In this document: piece by piece, positions 9,294 through 21,390 of the stretch
How the letters are laid out: each line of letters begins with the position of its first letter
Position numbering within the stretch: position 1 is the stretch's first letter
NCBI GenBank assembly: GCA_030427885.1
Contig: JAUICM010000005.1
Coordinates: forward strand, 124,001-188,000
DNA: 64,000 bases
Direction: 5' to 3'
Source of the DNA: Rhodothermia bacterium
GTDB taxonomy: Bacteria > Bacteroidota > Rhodothermia > Balneolales > Balneolaceae
Position numbers and translations under genes: made by a program
The notes under the pieces: generated by a model
Told to the model about the DNA's origin: nothing
The model's database searches: none
Seen by the model: the letters and a program-made list of their open reading frames with translations, nothing else

Positions 9294-9857
9294 ATGTTTA
9301 TTCACGAAACAGCAATTGTTGAAACCCCCGAGTTAGTTGGTAAAAACTCTAAGATTTGGCATTGGGTGCATGTAATGGCGGGAGCTAACATTGGAGAAAA
9401 TTGTGTACTAGGACAAAATGTTTTCGTTGGGTCAAAAGCTATTCTGGGAGACAATGTTCGTATTCAGAATAATGTTTCAATTTATGATAGTGTAATTCTT
9501 GAAGATGATGTTTTTTGTGGTCCTTCGATGGTATTTACAAATGTAATCAACCCAAGAAGTCAAGTTACAAGGAAAGACGAATATTTAAGTACTATTGTAA
9601 GACAGGGAGCTTCAATTGGAGCAAATGCAACAATTATTTGTGGGAATGAAATTGGTGAATATGCATTTATCGGAGCTGGAGCTGTAATAACAAAGTCTGT
9701 ACCTGCATATGCTTTAGTAGTTGGTAATCCGGGAAGACAAATTGGATGGGTTTCAAAAATGGGGCATAGACTGGGATTTAATAAAAGAAATATTGCAATT
9801 TGCCCTCAAACAAAAGAGGAATATTTATTATCAGAGAATAAAGTTTCACTTTTATAG
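9294..9857 (+). CDS. WbpD-like UDP-3-amino-uronate N-acetyltransferase
   Basis: A 187-residue left-handed beta-helix acetyltransferase built from hexapeptide repeats (IGENCVLGQNVFVGSKAILG, then IGANATIICGNEIGEYAFIG). The opening IHETAIVETPELVGKNSKIWHWVHV and the segment FCGPSMVFTNVINPRS are typical of WbpD/WlbB enzymes, which acetylate the 3-amino group of UDP-GlcNAc3NA. It would act after a WbpE aminotransferase, which is not in this window. It is the last gene of the + strand polysaccharide run. No strong terminator is seen in the 84 bases before the convergent SLBB gene. Confidence 0.88.
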   Translation: MFIHETAIVETPELVGKNSKIWHWVHVMAGANIGENCVLGQNVFVGSKAILGDNVRIQNNVSIYDSVILEDDVFCGPSMVFTNVINPRSQVTRKDEYLSTIVRQGASIGANATIICGNEIGEYAFIGAGAVITKSVPAYALVVGNPGRQIGWVSKMGHRLGFNKRNIAICPQTKEEYLLSENKVSLL

Positions 9858-9941
9858 TACTTCCTGTTTTTATTGTGATGTATTATAAAAGGGTAAATAT
9901 TATTACGCTTAATTTCTTCTTAGTTAATAATAGATTTTATC

Positions 9942-12389
9942 TTAATTATTCCTGATCTGGAAGATCGTATTGGTCACAATAGCAGCCATTGATACAATGG
10001 TGGAATACAATGTGACTTTCTCAGCAGTAGACATTGGAGGTTTTTCCTTTTTAGGAGGAATAATGATCACAGATCCAGGTCTTACATCAGGGTATGATTT
10101 AAAGAAGAGGAATCGCTTTGTTCGGTCCACCTCACCATTAGCATATACCACATAAGCACTCTTTTTATTGGCATCTTCTGTAAACCCACCAGCTGAGCTG
10201 ACATAACTTTTTAAGGATTTTCCATCATCATATCTCACATTAACAGGGTATAAAACCTCACCACGCACCTGAACAGTTTGTAGTTTTTTAGGAATGTTAA
10301 TTACATCACCCTCTTGAAGAAGCAGATTGAATTCTGAATTGGGATTATCAAGCGCTTCTTGAAGTTTTATACCAACCTTTGATAAAGATTCAACATTTTG
10401 AACGGTAACAGAATCTTCAAGATTCAGTTCTACCTCTTTTTGGTCCCGATCAAACTTTCTTTCCAAAGAAGCGCCTTCAACGTATGCAAACTCAGTAGTT
10501 CCACCACTTTTTTCAATGAGATCGGTTAACTTGAAATCTCTGGTTGAAAGAGCATAGGTGCCTGGATATAATACCTCTCCTGTAATCTGAACTAATTGTT
10601 GATCTTCGTAGGCGGGGGACTTACGAACAAAAATCTGATCAAATGGTAGAAGTATAGTTTCTTGTAACTCAGGATTAAAACCTAATCCATTGTCAACTTG
10701 AACTGAAATGATCTCGGCTATTTGAGAACTAAGAACTCCGGATTTAGTATCCGTAACTCTTCTTGCGATCTCAATATTATATGGAGCAGCTTCTTCTTTA
10801 AATCCACCGGCCTCAAAAATGAGATCCTGAAGAGTTATATTTTCAACATATTCAAAACTACCTGGTTGTATGACAGAACCTGAGATTCGTATTGTTCTTT
10901 CTTCCCTGAGATCGAATATAGAAGAGATCTTTATACGATCCTCCTTCTGAAGTTCAACATCACTGCTGTCATTAAGAAGTTCTTTAAGATTTACTGAGAT
11001 GGCTTCAATAGTGAAATCAGGTTTAGTACGATAGATGATGGCTCGATCCAGGTAGGCATCCCCTCTGAGGCCCTCAGCATGTTCAATAAGTTCAGAGAGG
11101 GTAGAATTCTTTTCCAATTGATAAAATCCGGGGCGGTAAACAGCCCCTTCTATCTCAATTCTATTGGAATATCGGTCGATGATCTTTCCCACATTTACAA
11201 TGTCACCGTTATTTAGTGAAGTATTGCTTTCCTCGGGATAATTGATGTCAAGGACGCTTCTTTCTGTCTTGGTATTTCTTTCTATCAGGATTCTATTACT
11301 GTAAGCCTCAGGTCCAAATCCTCCTGTGAAGCTGATCAGATCTCCGATAGTTTCTCCTTCAACAGTTTCAAAAAGTCCTGTTCTTTTAGTTTCACCCTCA
11401 ACGGTTATACGGTTAACAACAGGGTCAACACGAACGATATCCTGATCCTGAAGTGTAATATTCTTTTCCAGAGTTCCTTCTACTAAAAAATCATACAAGT
11501 CAACCGTTTCAAATACTTTTTGGTCACGGATCACTTTAATGGCTCGGAATGTACCATTATCACTAGGACCTCCTGCTGCATAAAGAGCATTGAATACAGT
11601 GGAGAAGGATGTGAGTGTAAAGGTACCGGGGAAATTTACTTCGCCTACAATATTAACCTGAATACTTCTCAGACTACCCAATGAAATTTGAGCATAGGTA
11701 TTTTTATTTGCGCCTTTCAGGCCAGAGTAAATCGTTGATAATTTATCAAGTAGTCTGGTTGTTGCTTGCTCGATAGTTAATCCACTAAGAAAAACTGGTC
11801 CAAGGTTAGGGATATTGATCGTTCCATCGGGAGTTATGGTCAACTGGTAGGTGTTCTCAGCTGCCCCCCAAATATCAATAATGATCTCATCACCAGCACC
11901 CAGTTTATAATTTTTAGGGGTTGGAACATTCAGGGAGGGTTCAAAAGTCAGATTTTGATTAGAGAAGATATCGGAACCAAAAACTCTGGATTTTTTTTCC
12001 ATTTGCAAAAGAAAACCCAGGGTATCAACAGGGACTTCATTCTGCTGAAGCTGTTTAATTTTGTTTAGCTGGCTTTCGTCAGCTACTCTCAATCGGTTAT
12101 TGGAACCATTATCACTGTTTTCTGCCTCAGAATTTAATTGAACCTGACTTAATCTGGATTTCAGTTTACTGATTTCAACAGAACTGACCCCACGGGCACG
12201 TGCAATAGCCTCAACTTGGGAAATCGTAAGCCCCTGATCTTGCATGCGCTGGTAAAGCTGAACAATTTGTTGGTCGGAAAGTTCATCTGACCGAAGATTA
12301 TTAAAATCGATATTGCTAGATTGTCCAACAGCGACTTGAACAAAAATAGATAGTATAACAAGTAGTAAGGCTGGTAATTTTCTCAACAT
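9942..12389 (-). CDS. Multi-SLBB polysaccharide export outer-membrane protein (Wza-like)
   Basis: An 815-residue protein with a signal peptide (MLRKLPALLLVILSIFVQ, cleavage near VAVGQ). A poly-export domain starts near residue 160 (NYKLGAGDEIIIDIWG), followed by about six SLBB-type beta-grasp repeats. These recur with signatures such as VEGETKRTGLFETVEG, IEGAVYRPGFYQLE, ISGSVIQPGSFEYVE, ITGEVLYPGTYAL and VRGEVLYPVNVRYD. A single hydrophobic helix near the C-terminus (TLYSTIVSMAAIVTN) could anchor it. This size is roughly twice Wza and typical of Bacteroidota-like export proteins. It lies convergent to the polysaccharide cluster and divergent from the exosortase gene, so it probably exports that glycan. 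Confidence 0.9.
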   Translation of the reverse strand: MLRKLPALLLVILSIFVQVAVGQSSNIDFNNLRSDELSDQQIVQLYQRMQDQGLTISQVEAIARARGVSSVEISKLKSRLSQVQLNSEAENSDNGSNNRLRVADESQLNKIKQLQQNEVPVDTLGFLLQMEKKSRVFGSDIFSNQNLTFEPSLNVPTPKNYKLGAGDEIIIDIWGAAENTYQLTITPDGTINIPNLGPVFLSGLTIEQATTRLLDKLSTIYSGLKGANKNTYAQISLGSLRSIQVNIVGEVNFPGTFTLTSFSTVFNALYAAGGPSDNGTFRAIKVIRDQKVFETVDLYDFLVEGTLEKNITLQDQDIVRVDPVVNRITVEGETKRTGLFETVEGETIGDLISFTGGFGPEAYSNRILIERNTKTERSVLDINYPEESNTSLNNGDIVNVGKIIDRYSNRIEIEGAVYRPGFYQLEKNSTLSELIEHAEGLRGDAYLDRAIIYRTKPDFTIEAISVNLKELLNDSSDVELQKEDRIKISSIFDLREERTIRISGSVIQPGSFEYVENITLQDLIFEAGGFKEEAAPYNIEIARRVTDTKSGVLSSQIAEIISVQVDNGLGFNPELQETILLPFDQIFVRKSPAYEDQQLVQITGEVLYPGTYALSTRDFKLTDLIEKSGGTTEFAYVEGASLERKFDRDQKEVELNLEDSVTVQNVESLSKVGIKLQEALDNPNSEFNLLLQEGDVINIPKKLQTVQVRGEVLYPVNVRYDDGKSLKSYVSSAGGFTEDANKKSAYVVYANGEVDRTKRFLFFKSYPDVRPGSVIIIPPKKEKPPMSTAEKVTLYSTIVSMAAIVTNTIFQIRNN

Positions 12390-12474
12390 TGTAAAGGGGA
12401 GAATGTTTTCCTAATGACGTAGATGAATTCTAAATTAATTCAATAATTTAAGAAACTAATAACTAAAGCACTAA

Positions 12475-13005
12475 ATGAACTCGCCTGTAATAAAATTTAT
12501 TCTTAAAGCACTTTTTATATTCATAGTATGGTATTTGGTATATGAATTATGGCTGTTGCCGAACGGGGCTTTAGACAATTGGTTGGCTCTCAATATTGTT
12601 GAGATCAGTAAAGGTATCATACATACTTTAGGGTATGAAGTTTGGTCAGTGAACAGGATCCTGGGTATTGGCGAAAATGGAGGGATTGAGTTAGTAGATG
12701 GCTGTACCGGAATTTCAGCCATTGGTCTTTTTCTTGGTTTTATACTTGCTTACCCCGGAAACTGGAAGGATAGAGTTAGTTTTTGCTTCATCGGAATCGG
12801 AGTTATTTATATAGTAAACATTCTCAGGGTGGTTACTTTGGTTATAACTCAGGAAGAATGGATCGAGTTCTTTGATATTACTCACGACTATTCTACCACT
12901 ACTATATTCTATATTGTAATTTTTCTGTTATGGATGCTTTGGGTTAAATACAGTGATGGAGATTTCAAGATCAAAAATGAGTCTAAACATGTCCAAGCTG
13001 CTTAG
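12475..13005 (+). CDS. Exosortase/archaeosortase family protein (short, XrtF-like)
   Basis: A 176-residue membrane protein with about five helices. The three catalytic positions expected of exosortases are visible: Cys in VDGCTGISAIG (about residue 79), Arg in NILRVVTL (about residue 121) and His in DITHDYSTT (about residue 140). Exosortases are thought to cleave C-terminal sorting tags and pass the protein to a surface acceptor, usually near polysaccharide genes as here. Its small size recalls the XrtF class found in Bacteroidota. It overlaps the next gene, also a membrane protein, which suggests a dedicated partner. The cognate tagged proteins are not visible in this window. Confidence 0.85.
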   Translation: MNSPVIKFILKALFIFIVWYLVYELWLLPNGALDNWLALNIVEISKGIIHTLGYEVWSVNRILGIGENGGIELVDGCTGISAIGLFLGFILAYPGNWKDRVSFCFIGIGVIYIVNILRVVTLVITQEEWIEFFDITHDYSTTTIFYIVIFLLWMLWVKYSDGDFKIKNESKHVQAA

Positions 13006-13474
13006 AAAACTTTTTTTTATAGCCATTATTGGATTGGTTTACTTTGGGGGAGTTCGAAAAATGAGAAGTGCTATCCATAATGCTCATATGGGATCTGTTT
13101 TACCAAGTAAGTATGGCGAAATTGACTCAGATCTGATCTTTTATTCACAATCTTCAGTTTCTTTTACTTTTGAATATAATGCCAATACTGAGTTCACTAA
13201 GAAAATGTATAAGATCCCATTTGGGATGTTTTTCTTGTTTTCCATGATTGGACTTATAATGTTAGGTTCCCGAAAGGAAGCTTTTTACATATTGATAGTG
13301 ATTCATTTTCTTGGGGGAATCATTTCATTTCTAGCATTGATTTACTCAGTACCTGATCATCCTTATTATTTAGTAATACCAGATATGATAGGAAGATATT
13401 TAATTCCGTTACTCTCTTTAGGTTTAGTGGCTTTGTCTTATCTTCAAAAGAAAAACGGTGCAGATGAAAGCTGA
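12977..13474 (+). CDS. Exosortase-associated four-helix membrane protein
   Basis: Not recognised as a named family. It has about 160 residues, an N-terminal helix (LFFIAIIGLVYFGGV), an extracytoplasmic segment of about 50 residues rich in Ser/Tyr/Phe, and three further helices. Four in-frame ATGs (12953, 12956, 12977, 12989) lie inside the end of the exosortase gene. I choose 12977 as a compromise; 12989 is equally possible. The overlap of tens of bases argues for co-translation and a joint role. Small integral proteins following short exosortases are known as system-associated proteins in Bacteroidota; membership here is inferred from position and topology. Confidence 0.65.
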   Translation: MSLNMSKLLRKLFFIAIIGLVYFGGVRKMRSAIHNAHMGSVLPSKYGEIDSDLIFYSQSSVSFTFEYNANTEFTKKMYKIPFGMFFLFSMIGLIMLGSRKEAFYILIVIHFLGGIISFLALIYSVPDHPYYLVIPDMIGRYLIPLLSLGLVALSYLQKKNGADES

Positions 13475-14744
13475 GCTTGAACAGCAAAATTCAATATTGA
13501 GATCATTAACTGAGTTAATTAAAGACCCGGCTTCAATTTTTAAAGTTGATTTGAGCATTCTGAAAACCGATAGAGTATGGATACTTGGAGCGGGAAAAGC
13601 TTCAGTTGAAATGGCTAAAAGTTTGATCAAGCAAACAAATATTGAAGTTCTGGATGGCTTGATCATTTCTAATACTGAGCACCCCGATTTCTCTGGAATA
13701 CAGATTTTTAAAGGGAGTCATCCTTATCCAGATGAATCTTCTGTTTCGGCATCTTATGAACTCAGAGAGCTGGCCAGAAATATTCAGGAAGGGGATACAG
13801 TTGTATTTTGTTTGTCAGGAGGGGCTTCTTCTTTGTTATGTATTCCAGTAGCCGGAGTAGAAATTGAAGAACTAGCATTGACATATAAATTATTACTGGA
13901 GTCTGGAGCTGATATACATGAGATAAATATTGTTAGAAAGCATTTGTGTGAATTAAAAGGGGGGCAGCTTGCCCAGGCCCTACATCATACAAATCTAATC
14001 ACACTAGCGATCTCTGATGTTCCAGGGGATCATCTGGAAAGTATTGGAAGTGCTCCTACTGTGTGTGATCCATCAACATTTAAAGATGCATTTCAGATCC
14101 TCAAGAGATTCTCACTTTGGAATGATGTTCCTCACTCCGTGAGAATACATATAGCAAAAGGAATGAGTGGAGATATACCGGATACCCCAAAACCAGAGAT
14201 CAACGAACATCCTAATCATACTGTACAGATCATTTCAAAAGCATCATATTTGGCAGATGGAATCGCCAATGAATTACAATCCAAAGGTTTTAATACCTGG
14301 ATAAATAAGGATGCATATTCAGGGAATGTGAAAATGGTATCCAAAGAAATATGTAGCAAAGCTATTTCTGTGTTAAGCAGAAATGAACCAGTTAAAAAAC
14401 CTGCTGCGTTGATCTATTACGGAGAGAGTACGGTTGATGTGAATGGGGATGGGCTTGGAGGGCGTAATCAGGAGCTAGCATTAGCATCAGCTATTTCAAT
14501 TGAAGGTCAGCATTCAATATCGATGCTAAGTATTGGAACAGATGGAGTGGATGGTCCAACTGATTCTTCCGGAGCCATTATTAATTCTGAAACTACTCTT
14601 AAAGCCCGAAAGAAAAAGGTTGAGCCGGAACAGTACTTGCAGAATAATGACTCGTATCATTTTCATGAGGAAATGGAAACGCATATCAAACTTGGACCTA
14701 CAGGAAATAACCTGATGGATTTACAAGTTGTAATTATTGAATAG
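13464..14744 (+). CDS. Glycerate 2-kinase (MOFRL/DUF4147 type)
   Basis: A cytoplasmic kinase of about 426 residues that makes 2-phosphoglycerate from glycerate. The N-terminal DUF4147 domain contains WILGAGKASVEMAKSL and FCLSGGASSLLCIP. The C-terminal MOFRL domain contains GGRNQELALASAI, SIGTDGVDGPTDSSGAIIN and the closing LGPTGNNLMDLQV. A GTG at 13458 also opens the frame, but the ATG two codons later (13464) is the more ordinary start. Both overlap the preceding membrane-protein gene by a few bases. Its presence behind the exosortase pair is probably just operon packing. Confidence 0.92.
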   Translation: MKAELEQQNSILRSLTELIKDPASIFKVDLSILKTDRVWILGAGKASVEMAKSLIKQTNIEVLDGLIISNTEHPDFSGIQIFKGSHPYPDESSVSASYELRELARNIQEGDTVVFCLSGGASSLLCIPVAGVEIEELALTYKLLLESGADIHEINIVRKHLCELKGGQLAQALHHTNLITLAISDVPGDHLESIGSAPTVCDPSTFKDAFQILKRFSLWNDVPHSVRIHIAKGMSGDIPDTPKPEINEHPNHTVQIISKASYLADGIANELQSKGFNTWINKDAYSGNVKMVSKEICSKAISVLSRNEPVKKPAALIYYGESTVDVNGDGLGGRNQELALASAISIEGQHSISMLSIGTDGVDGPTDSSGAIINSETTLKARKKKVEPEQYLQNNDSYHFHEEMETHIKLGPTGNNLMDLQVVIIE

Positions 14745-14792
14745 TTGAGCGGAATGGCGCGACCCTTTATCTTAGAGATTTAAAACAAGAAT

Positions 14793-15821
14793 ATGATCTG
14801 GCAAGACCCAATTTATTTATGGCTCCTTCTTACCATACCGGTGATACTCATAATAATATGGTATCGCTTAAGGGGAGTAAGAAAAGCCCAAAAAAAATAC
14901 TTTAGTAAGGAACTCTTTGATTCGCTAAGAAAAGGATATTGGCAGGCTGGAAGTTCTGTAAAAACGATTTTGTTCATAATTGGATTCATCTTTCTTTTGG
15001 TTGCATTGGCTGGCCCAAAGGTTGGAACCGAAGTGCGTGAAGTGAAAAGAAGGGGTATTGATATGTTGATAGCCCTGGATCTTTCTGCCAGTATGAATGC
15101 CGAGGATGTTCGTCCAAGCCGACTTGAAAAGTCAAAATTTGAGATCAACCGTTTGATCGAAAGACTGAAAGGTGATCGTGTAGGTTTGGTGGTATTCACC
15201 GGAGAAGCTTATTTGCAGAGTCCAATGACCCTCGATTATTCTGCACTCAAACTCTTTCTTGAGATCGTGGATACTGAGCAGATGCCCAGCTCAGCAACAG
15301 ATTTCAATGCCGCAATGGAAACGGCATTAGCGGCTTTTGAATCATTGGAAGAAAATGAGAATTCTGCGGACGCAGCCAAAGTGCTGTTGATCATTTCTGA
15401 TGGGGAAGACCATGGTCAGAGTTTCGATGAATCCCTTGCTGATTTAGTGCAGAATTCAATTGCAGTATATACGCTTGGGATTGGAACCAGTGAAGGAACT
15501 ACCATACCATTGTATGAAGCAAATTCCGGACAATTGATAGGATATAAGCGAGACAGAGAAGGAAAAGTAGTAACCACAAGTCTGCAAAGAGATATTCTGC
15601 GACAGATAGCCTCAAAGGCTAATGGAAATTATTATGAAATAGAACGCGGTAATGATGGAATTGACGCCTTCTTAGCAAGAGTAGATGAACTCGAGAAAGG
15701 TGAATTTTCAAGTCAGGAATACGCCGATTTTAAAAATCAATATCAGTGGATGGGAGCGCTTGGGTTACTTTGTTTTGTATGTTCAGCTATGTTTCCCGGA
15801 CATAAGAAAAAACAAGAATGA
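14793..15821 (+). CDS. BatA-like VWA-domain membrane protein
   Basis: A 342-residue protein with two N-terminal helices (IYLWLLLTIPVILIIIWY and TILFIIGFIFLLVALAG), a periplasmic von Willebrand A domain, and a C-terminal helix (WMGALGLLCFVCSAMF). The metal-ion-dependent adhesion site reads LDLSASMNAEDVRPSR (DxSxS, about residue 92), with TDFN and SDGED supplying the other coordinating positions. This is the layout of BatA/BatB proteins from aerotolerance-type operons. No MoxR or BatB partner lies next to it, so it is a detached member. Its stop overlaps the next gene by four bases. Confidence 0.85.
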   Translation: MIWQDPIYLWLLLTIPVILIIIWYRLRGVRKAQKKYFSKELFDSLRKGYWQAGSSVKTILFIIGFIFLLVALAGPKVGTEVREVKRRGIDMLIALDLSASMNAEDVRPSRLEKSKFEINRLIERLKGDRVGLVVFTGEAYLQSPMTLDYSALKLFLEIVDTEQMPSSATDFNAAMETALAAFESLEENENSADAAKVLLIISDGEDHGQSFDESLADLVQNSIAVYTLGIGTSEGTTIPLYEANSGQLIGYKRDREGKVVTTSLQRDILRQIASKANGNYYEIERGNDGIDAFLARVDELEKGEFSSQEYADFKNQYQWMGALGLLCFVCSAMFPGHKKKQE

Positions 15822-16564
15822 TAAAACTATTCATTACGGATCTGGATGGCTGCATGACCGATCCGTTTATTACTCCTGACTGGGAGGCTTATTCTAAAGT
15901 AAGAGCATTGAACCTGAAAAGTGCTGAAGATGCATTAATACCACCGTTAACGATCTGTACAGGAAGGCCAATGCCTTATGCAGAGGCCATGGCTCAGATA
16001 TTAGGAGTAGAGATACCTTTCGTTTTTGAAAGCGGGGGAGGGATGTATGATGTCAAAAGTAATAAGGTTACCTGGACTCCAAGTCTGACTGAAGAAGTGA
16101 CGGAGCAGGTTAGAAAGCTCAAGAAATGGTCTCAGGATAATTTAATATCAAAATATCCTGGCTCGATCCCCGAATTCGCGAAATATACTGACATAGGTAT
16201 TATCCATCAGGATGCCTCAGTGATTGACGAGATCAATAAGAAAAGTATAGAATACATTTCGGCAAACTACCCTTTGTTTGAAGTGCACTACACTCCCGTT
16301 TCGGTAAATATTATTCTCAAAAAGGCGAACAAAGGCCAGGGAATCAAAATGCTTTGCCGGGAATTAGGTCTGAGTTTGGATGAGGTAGCCTACATCGGAG
16401 ATTCAAGTGGTGATGTGCCCGGACTCGAGATAGTAGGATTCCCATTTGCTCCATCAAACGCTGCCGAGCCTACCAAAGCTGTTGCAAAAGTAACTGAAGG
16501 CAGAGCTACATTTGGGGTTCTGGAGGCGTATAACTCAATAGTTGAGCACAACCGGTCACTGTAG
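15818..16564 (+). CDS. HAD-superfamily (Cof-type) phosphatase
   Basis: A 248-residue HAD hydrolase. Motif I is FITDLDGCMTD (residues 5-15), motif II is ICTGRP, and motifs III-IV are visible as the lysine region KKANKGQGIKML followed by AYIGDSSGDVPGLE. A cap of about 90 residues lies between motifs II and III, as in sucrose-phosphatase, phosphoglycolate and Cof-type enzymes. The substrate is probably a sugar phosphate. It is coupled to the BatA-like gene by an ATGA overlap and ends only four bases from the convergent DUF4175 gene, with no visible terminator between them. Confidence 0.85.
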   Translation: MIKLFITDLDGCMTDPFITPDWEAYSKVRALNLKSAEDALIPPLTICTGRPMPYAEAMAQILGVEIPFVFESGGGMYDVKSNKVTWTPSLTEEVTEQVRKLKKWSQDNLISKYPGSIPEFAKYTDIGIIHQDASVIDEINKKSIEYISANYPLFEVHYTPVSVNIILKKANKGQGIKMLCRELGLSLDEVAYIGDSSGDVPGLEIVGFPFAPSNAAEPTKAVAKVTEGRATFGVLEAYNSIVEHNRSL

Positions 16565-16568
16565 GACT

Positions 16569-20012
<3,444 letters not shown>

Positions 20013-20065
20013 TTAATAAACAGCTTTACCCCTTTAAAAACTATAAAGATTGGTTAAAATTGCGG

Positions 20066-20941
20066 TCAGATATCATTCAGAGATAATTTTTCAGCCACCG
20101 TAAATTTGTGGTCGTCATAACTAACCTTGAGCATCTCAACATCAAGATCATGTTCCAGATAGAGATACCAGTTATTCTCGGCGGCTTGTTTCATGAATAA
20201 CTCTTTTTCTTTCAAAGTTTCGATTGGACGCATATCGTAACCCATTACCCAGGGGAGAGGGAGGTGTACATGGGTTGGGAGGAGGTCAGCAACAAATACT
20301 ATGGTCTTATTATCTCCATCTATCTTAGGAAGTTGTTGCCCAAGGGTGTGGCCATTGGCGATAACTGTTGAAAGTCCTGACTCAAAAATATGATGGTCAT
20401 TAACTAAATTGAGTTTACCACTTTCTTTTATGGGCTGGATGTTATCCGGTAAAAAGCTGGCCGTTTCCCTTGCATTGGGATTAGTAGCCGTTTCCCAATG
20501 CCGTTCATTCACATGATACACAGCATTCTTAAATGCATAATTAATATTTCCTTTATCATCAAAGAAAGTAGTACCTCCACAATGATCAAAATGAAGGTGA
20601 GTGAAGATGATGTCCGTGATGTCATCAAAATTAAAACCTTGTTCTTGTAGTGAATGGGAAAGTTCACGCTCAGAGAAATCGATCTGATAGATATCCATCA
20701 TCTTATCATTGAACTTGGTTCCTACTCCATTATCGATTAGGTAGATCTTTCCGGTTACCCTGGATTTTATAAGTAAACAGCGCATAGTCATAGATATCCG
20801 GTTCTTTTCATCAGCAGGGATTCCACGGGACCAAAGTGTCTTCGGGACTACCCCGAACATTGCTCCGCCATCCAGTTTAATATCTCCGGTTTCTATTGTA
20901 TAAAGCTCAAAATTTCCAACAACTGCTTTAGATAACGCCAT
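20066..20941 (-). CDS. MBL-fold metallo-hydrolase
   Basis: A 291-residue metallo-beta-lactamase-fold hydrolase. The metal motif THLHFDHCGG (HxHxDH, about residues 110-119) is intact. A second histidine lies in ANGHTLGQQLP and a metal aspartate in FVADLLPTHVH; the protein ends with a further HD pair. No signal peptide is present, so it is cytoplasmic. Family members hydrolyse lactones, thioesters or phosphoesters; the quorum-quenching lactonase-like layout is a possibility but not provable here. It lies downstream of the respiratory operon, separated by that operon's terminator, and upstream of DUF4175 on the same strand. Confidence 0.85.
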   Translation of the reverse strand: MALSKAVVGNFELYTIETGDIKLDGGAMFGVVPKTLWSRGIPADEKNRISMTMRCLLIKSRVTGKIYLIDNGVGTKFNDKMMDIYQIDFSERELSHSLQEQGFNFDDITDIIFTHLHFDHCGGTTFFDDKGNINYAFKNAVYHVNERHWETATNPNARETASFLPDNIQPIKESGKLNLVNDHHIFESGLSTVIANGHTLGQQLPKIDGDNKTIVFVADLLPTHVHLPLPWVMGYDMRPIETLKEKELFMKQAAENNWYLYLEHDLDVEMLKVSYDDHKFTVAEKLSLNDI

Positions 20942-20970
20942 TTAATCGACCTTTTTAATTTATCAGAAAA

Positions 20971-20999
20971 TCCAAATTCCAGATACCAAATACCAACTC
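20971..20999. repeat. Degenerate intergenic ATACCAA-type repeat
   Basis: A short low-complexity stretch, CCAAATTCC-AGATACCAAATACCAACTC, sits between the MBL gene start and the operon terminator. It belongs to the style of degenerate AAC/CCAA repeats also seen at 61722-61783. Confidence 0.5.
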
Positions 21000-21006
21000 A
21001 TTATAT

Positions 21007-21050
21007 AAAAAAAGCCCCGCACATAAATGAATGCACGGGGCTTTACATCG
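21007..21050 (-). terminator. Rho-independent terminator of the act-cox operon
   Basis: The arms AAAGCCCCG (21011-21019) and CGGGGCTTT (21036-21044) pair perfectly, with inner partial pairing and a loop of about 12 bases. Reading the - strand, the hairpin is followed by a T-run (the A-run at 21007-21013 on +). It lies 13 bases beyond the coxD stop, so it closes the respiratory operon. Confidence 0.9.
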
Positions 21051-21062
21051 TTTGTTTACTTC

Positions 21063-21377
21063 TTAGAAAGAAGGAACCGCATCAACCCGGTAAAGAGTAT
21101 CTAACAGGGTAACACTTACCATCAGGAAGAAAAACACTAAGGCTCCAACAAGGAGCATTGCATTGAACTTTGAGTCCCAGTATAGTCCCATGAAGAACGA
21201 AGCAACCAGGTATGCTTTTACAAAAGCTATGGTTAGTGCTGCAATTATATCAAGAGGAGATGGTAATCCGAGGTTTGACACTACAACAGTGAGGATTGTG
21301 AGGAAGATCAATGCTCCTCCAACCAACCAGAGTTGTTTCGCCGTGGAAATATGGTGTTCGTGATTGTGTTCGCTCAT
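21063..21377 (-). CDS. coxD: Cytochrome c oxidase subunit IV (CoxD/CtaF-like)
   Basis: A small oxidase subunit of about 104 residues with three helices (LWLVGGALIFLTILTVVVS, IIAALTIAFVKAYLVASFFMG and MLLVGALVFFFLMVSVTLL). The middle helix FVKAYLVASFFMGLYWD is the family signature. I place the start at ATG 21377 (MSEHNHEHH) rather than the further upstream in-frame codon at 21398. 21377 has a GAGAGG ribosome site upstream and avoids running into the coxC end. It is the last gene of the operon and is followed by the terminator. Its role is assembly or stability of the oxidase core. Confidence 0.9.
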   Translation of the reverse strand: MSEHNHEHHISTAKQLWLVGGALIFLTILTVVVSNLGLPSPLDIIAALTIAFVKAYLVASFFMGLYWDSKFNAMLLVGALVFFFLMVSVTLLDTLYRVDAVPSF

Positions 21378-21390
21378 TTTCAAAAACCTC

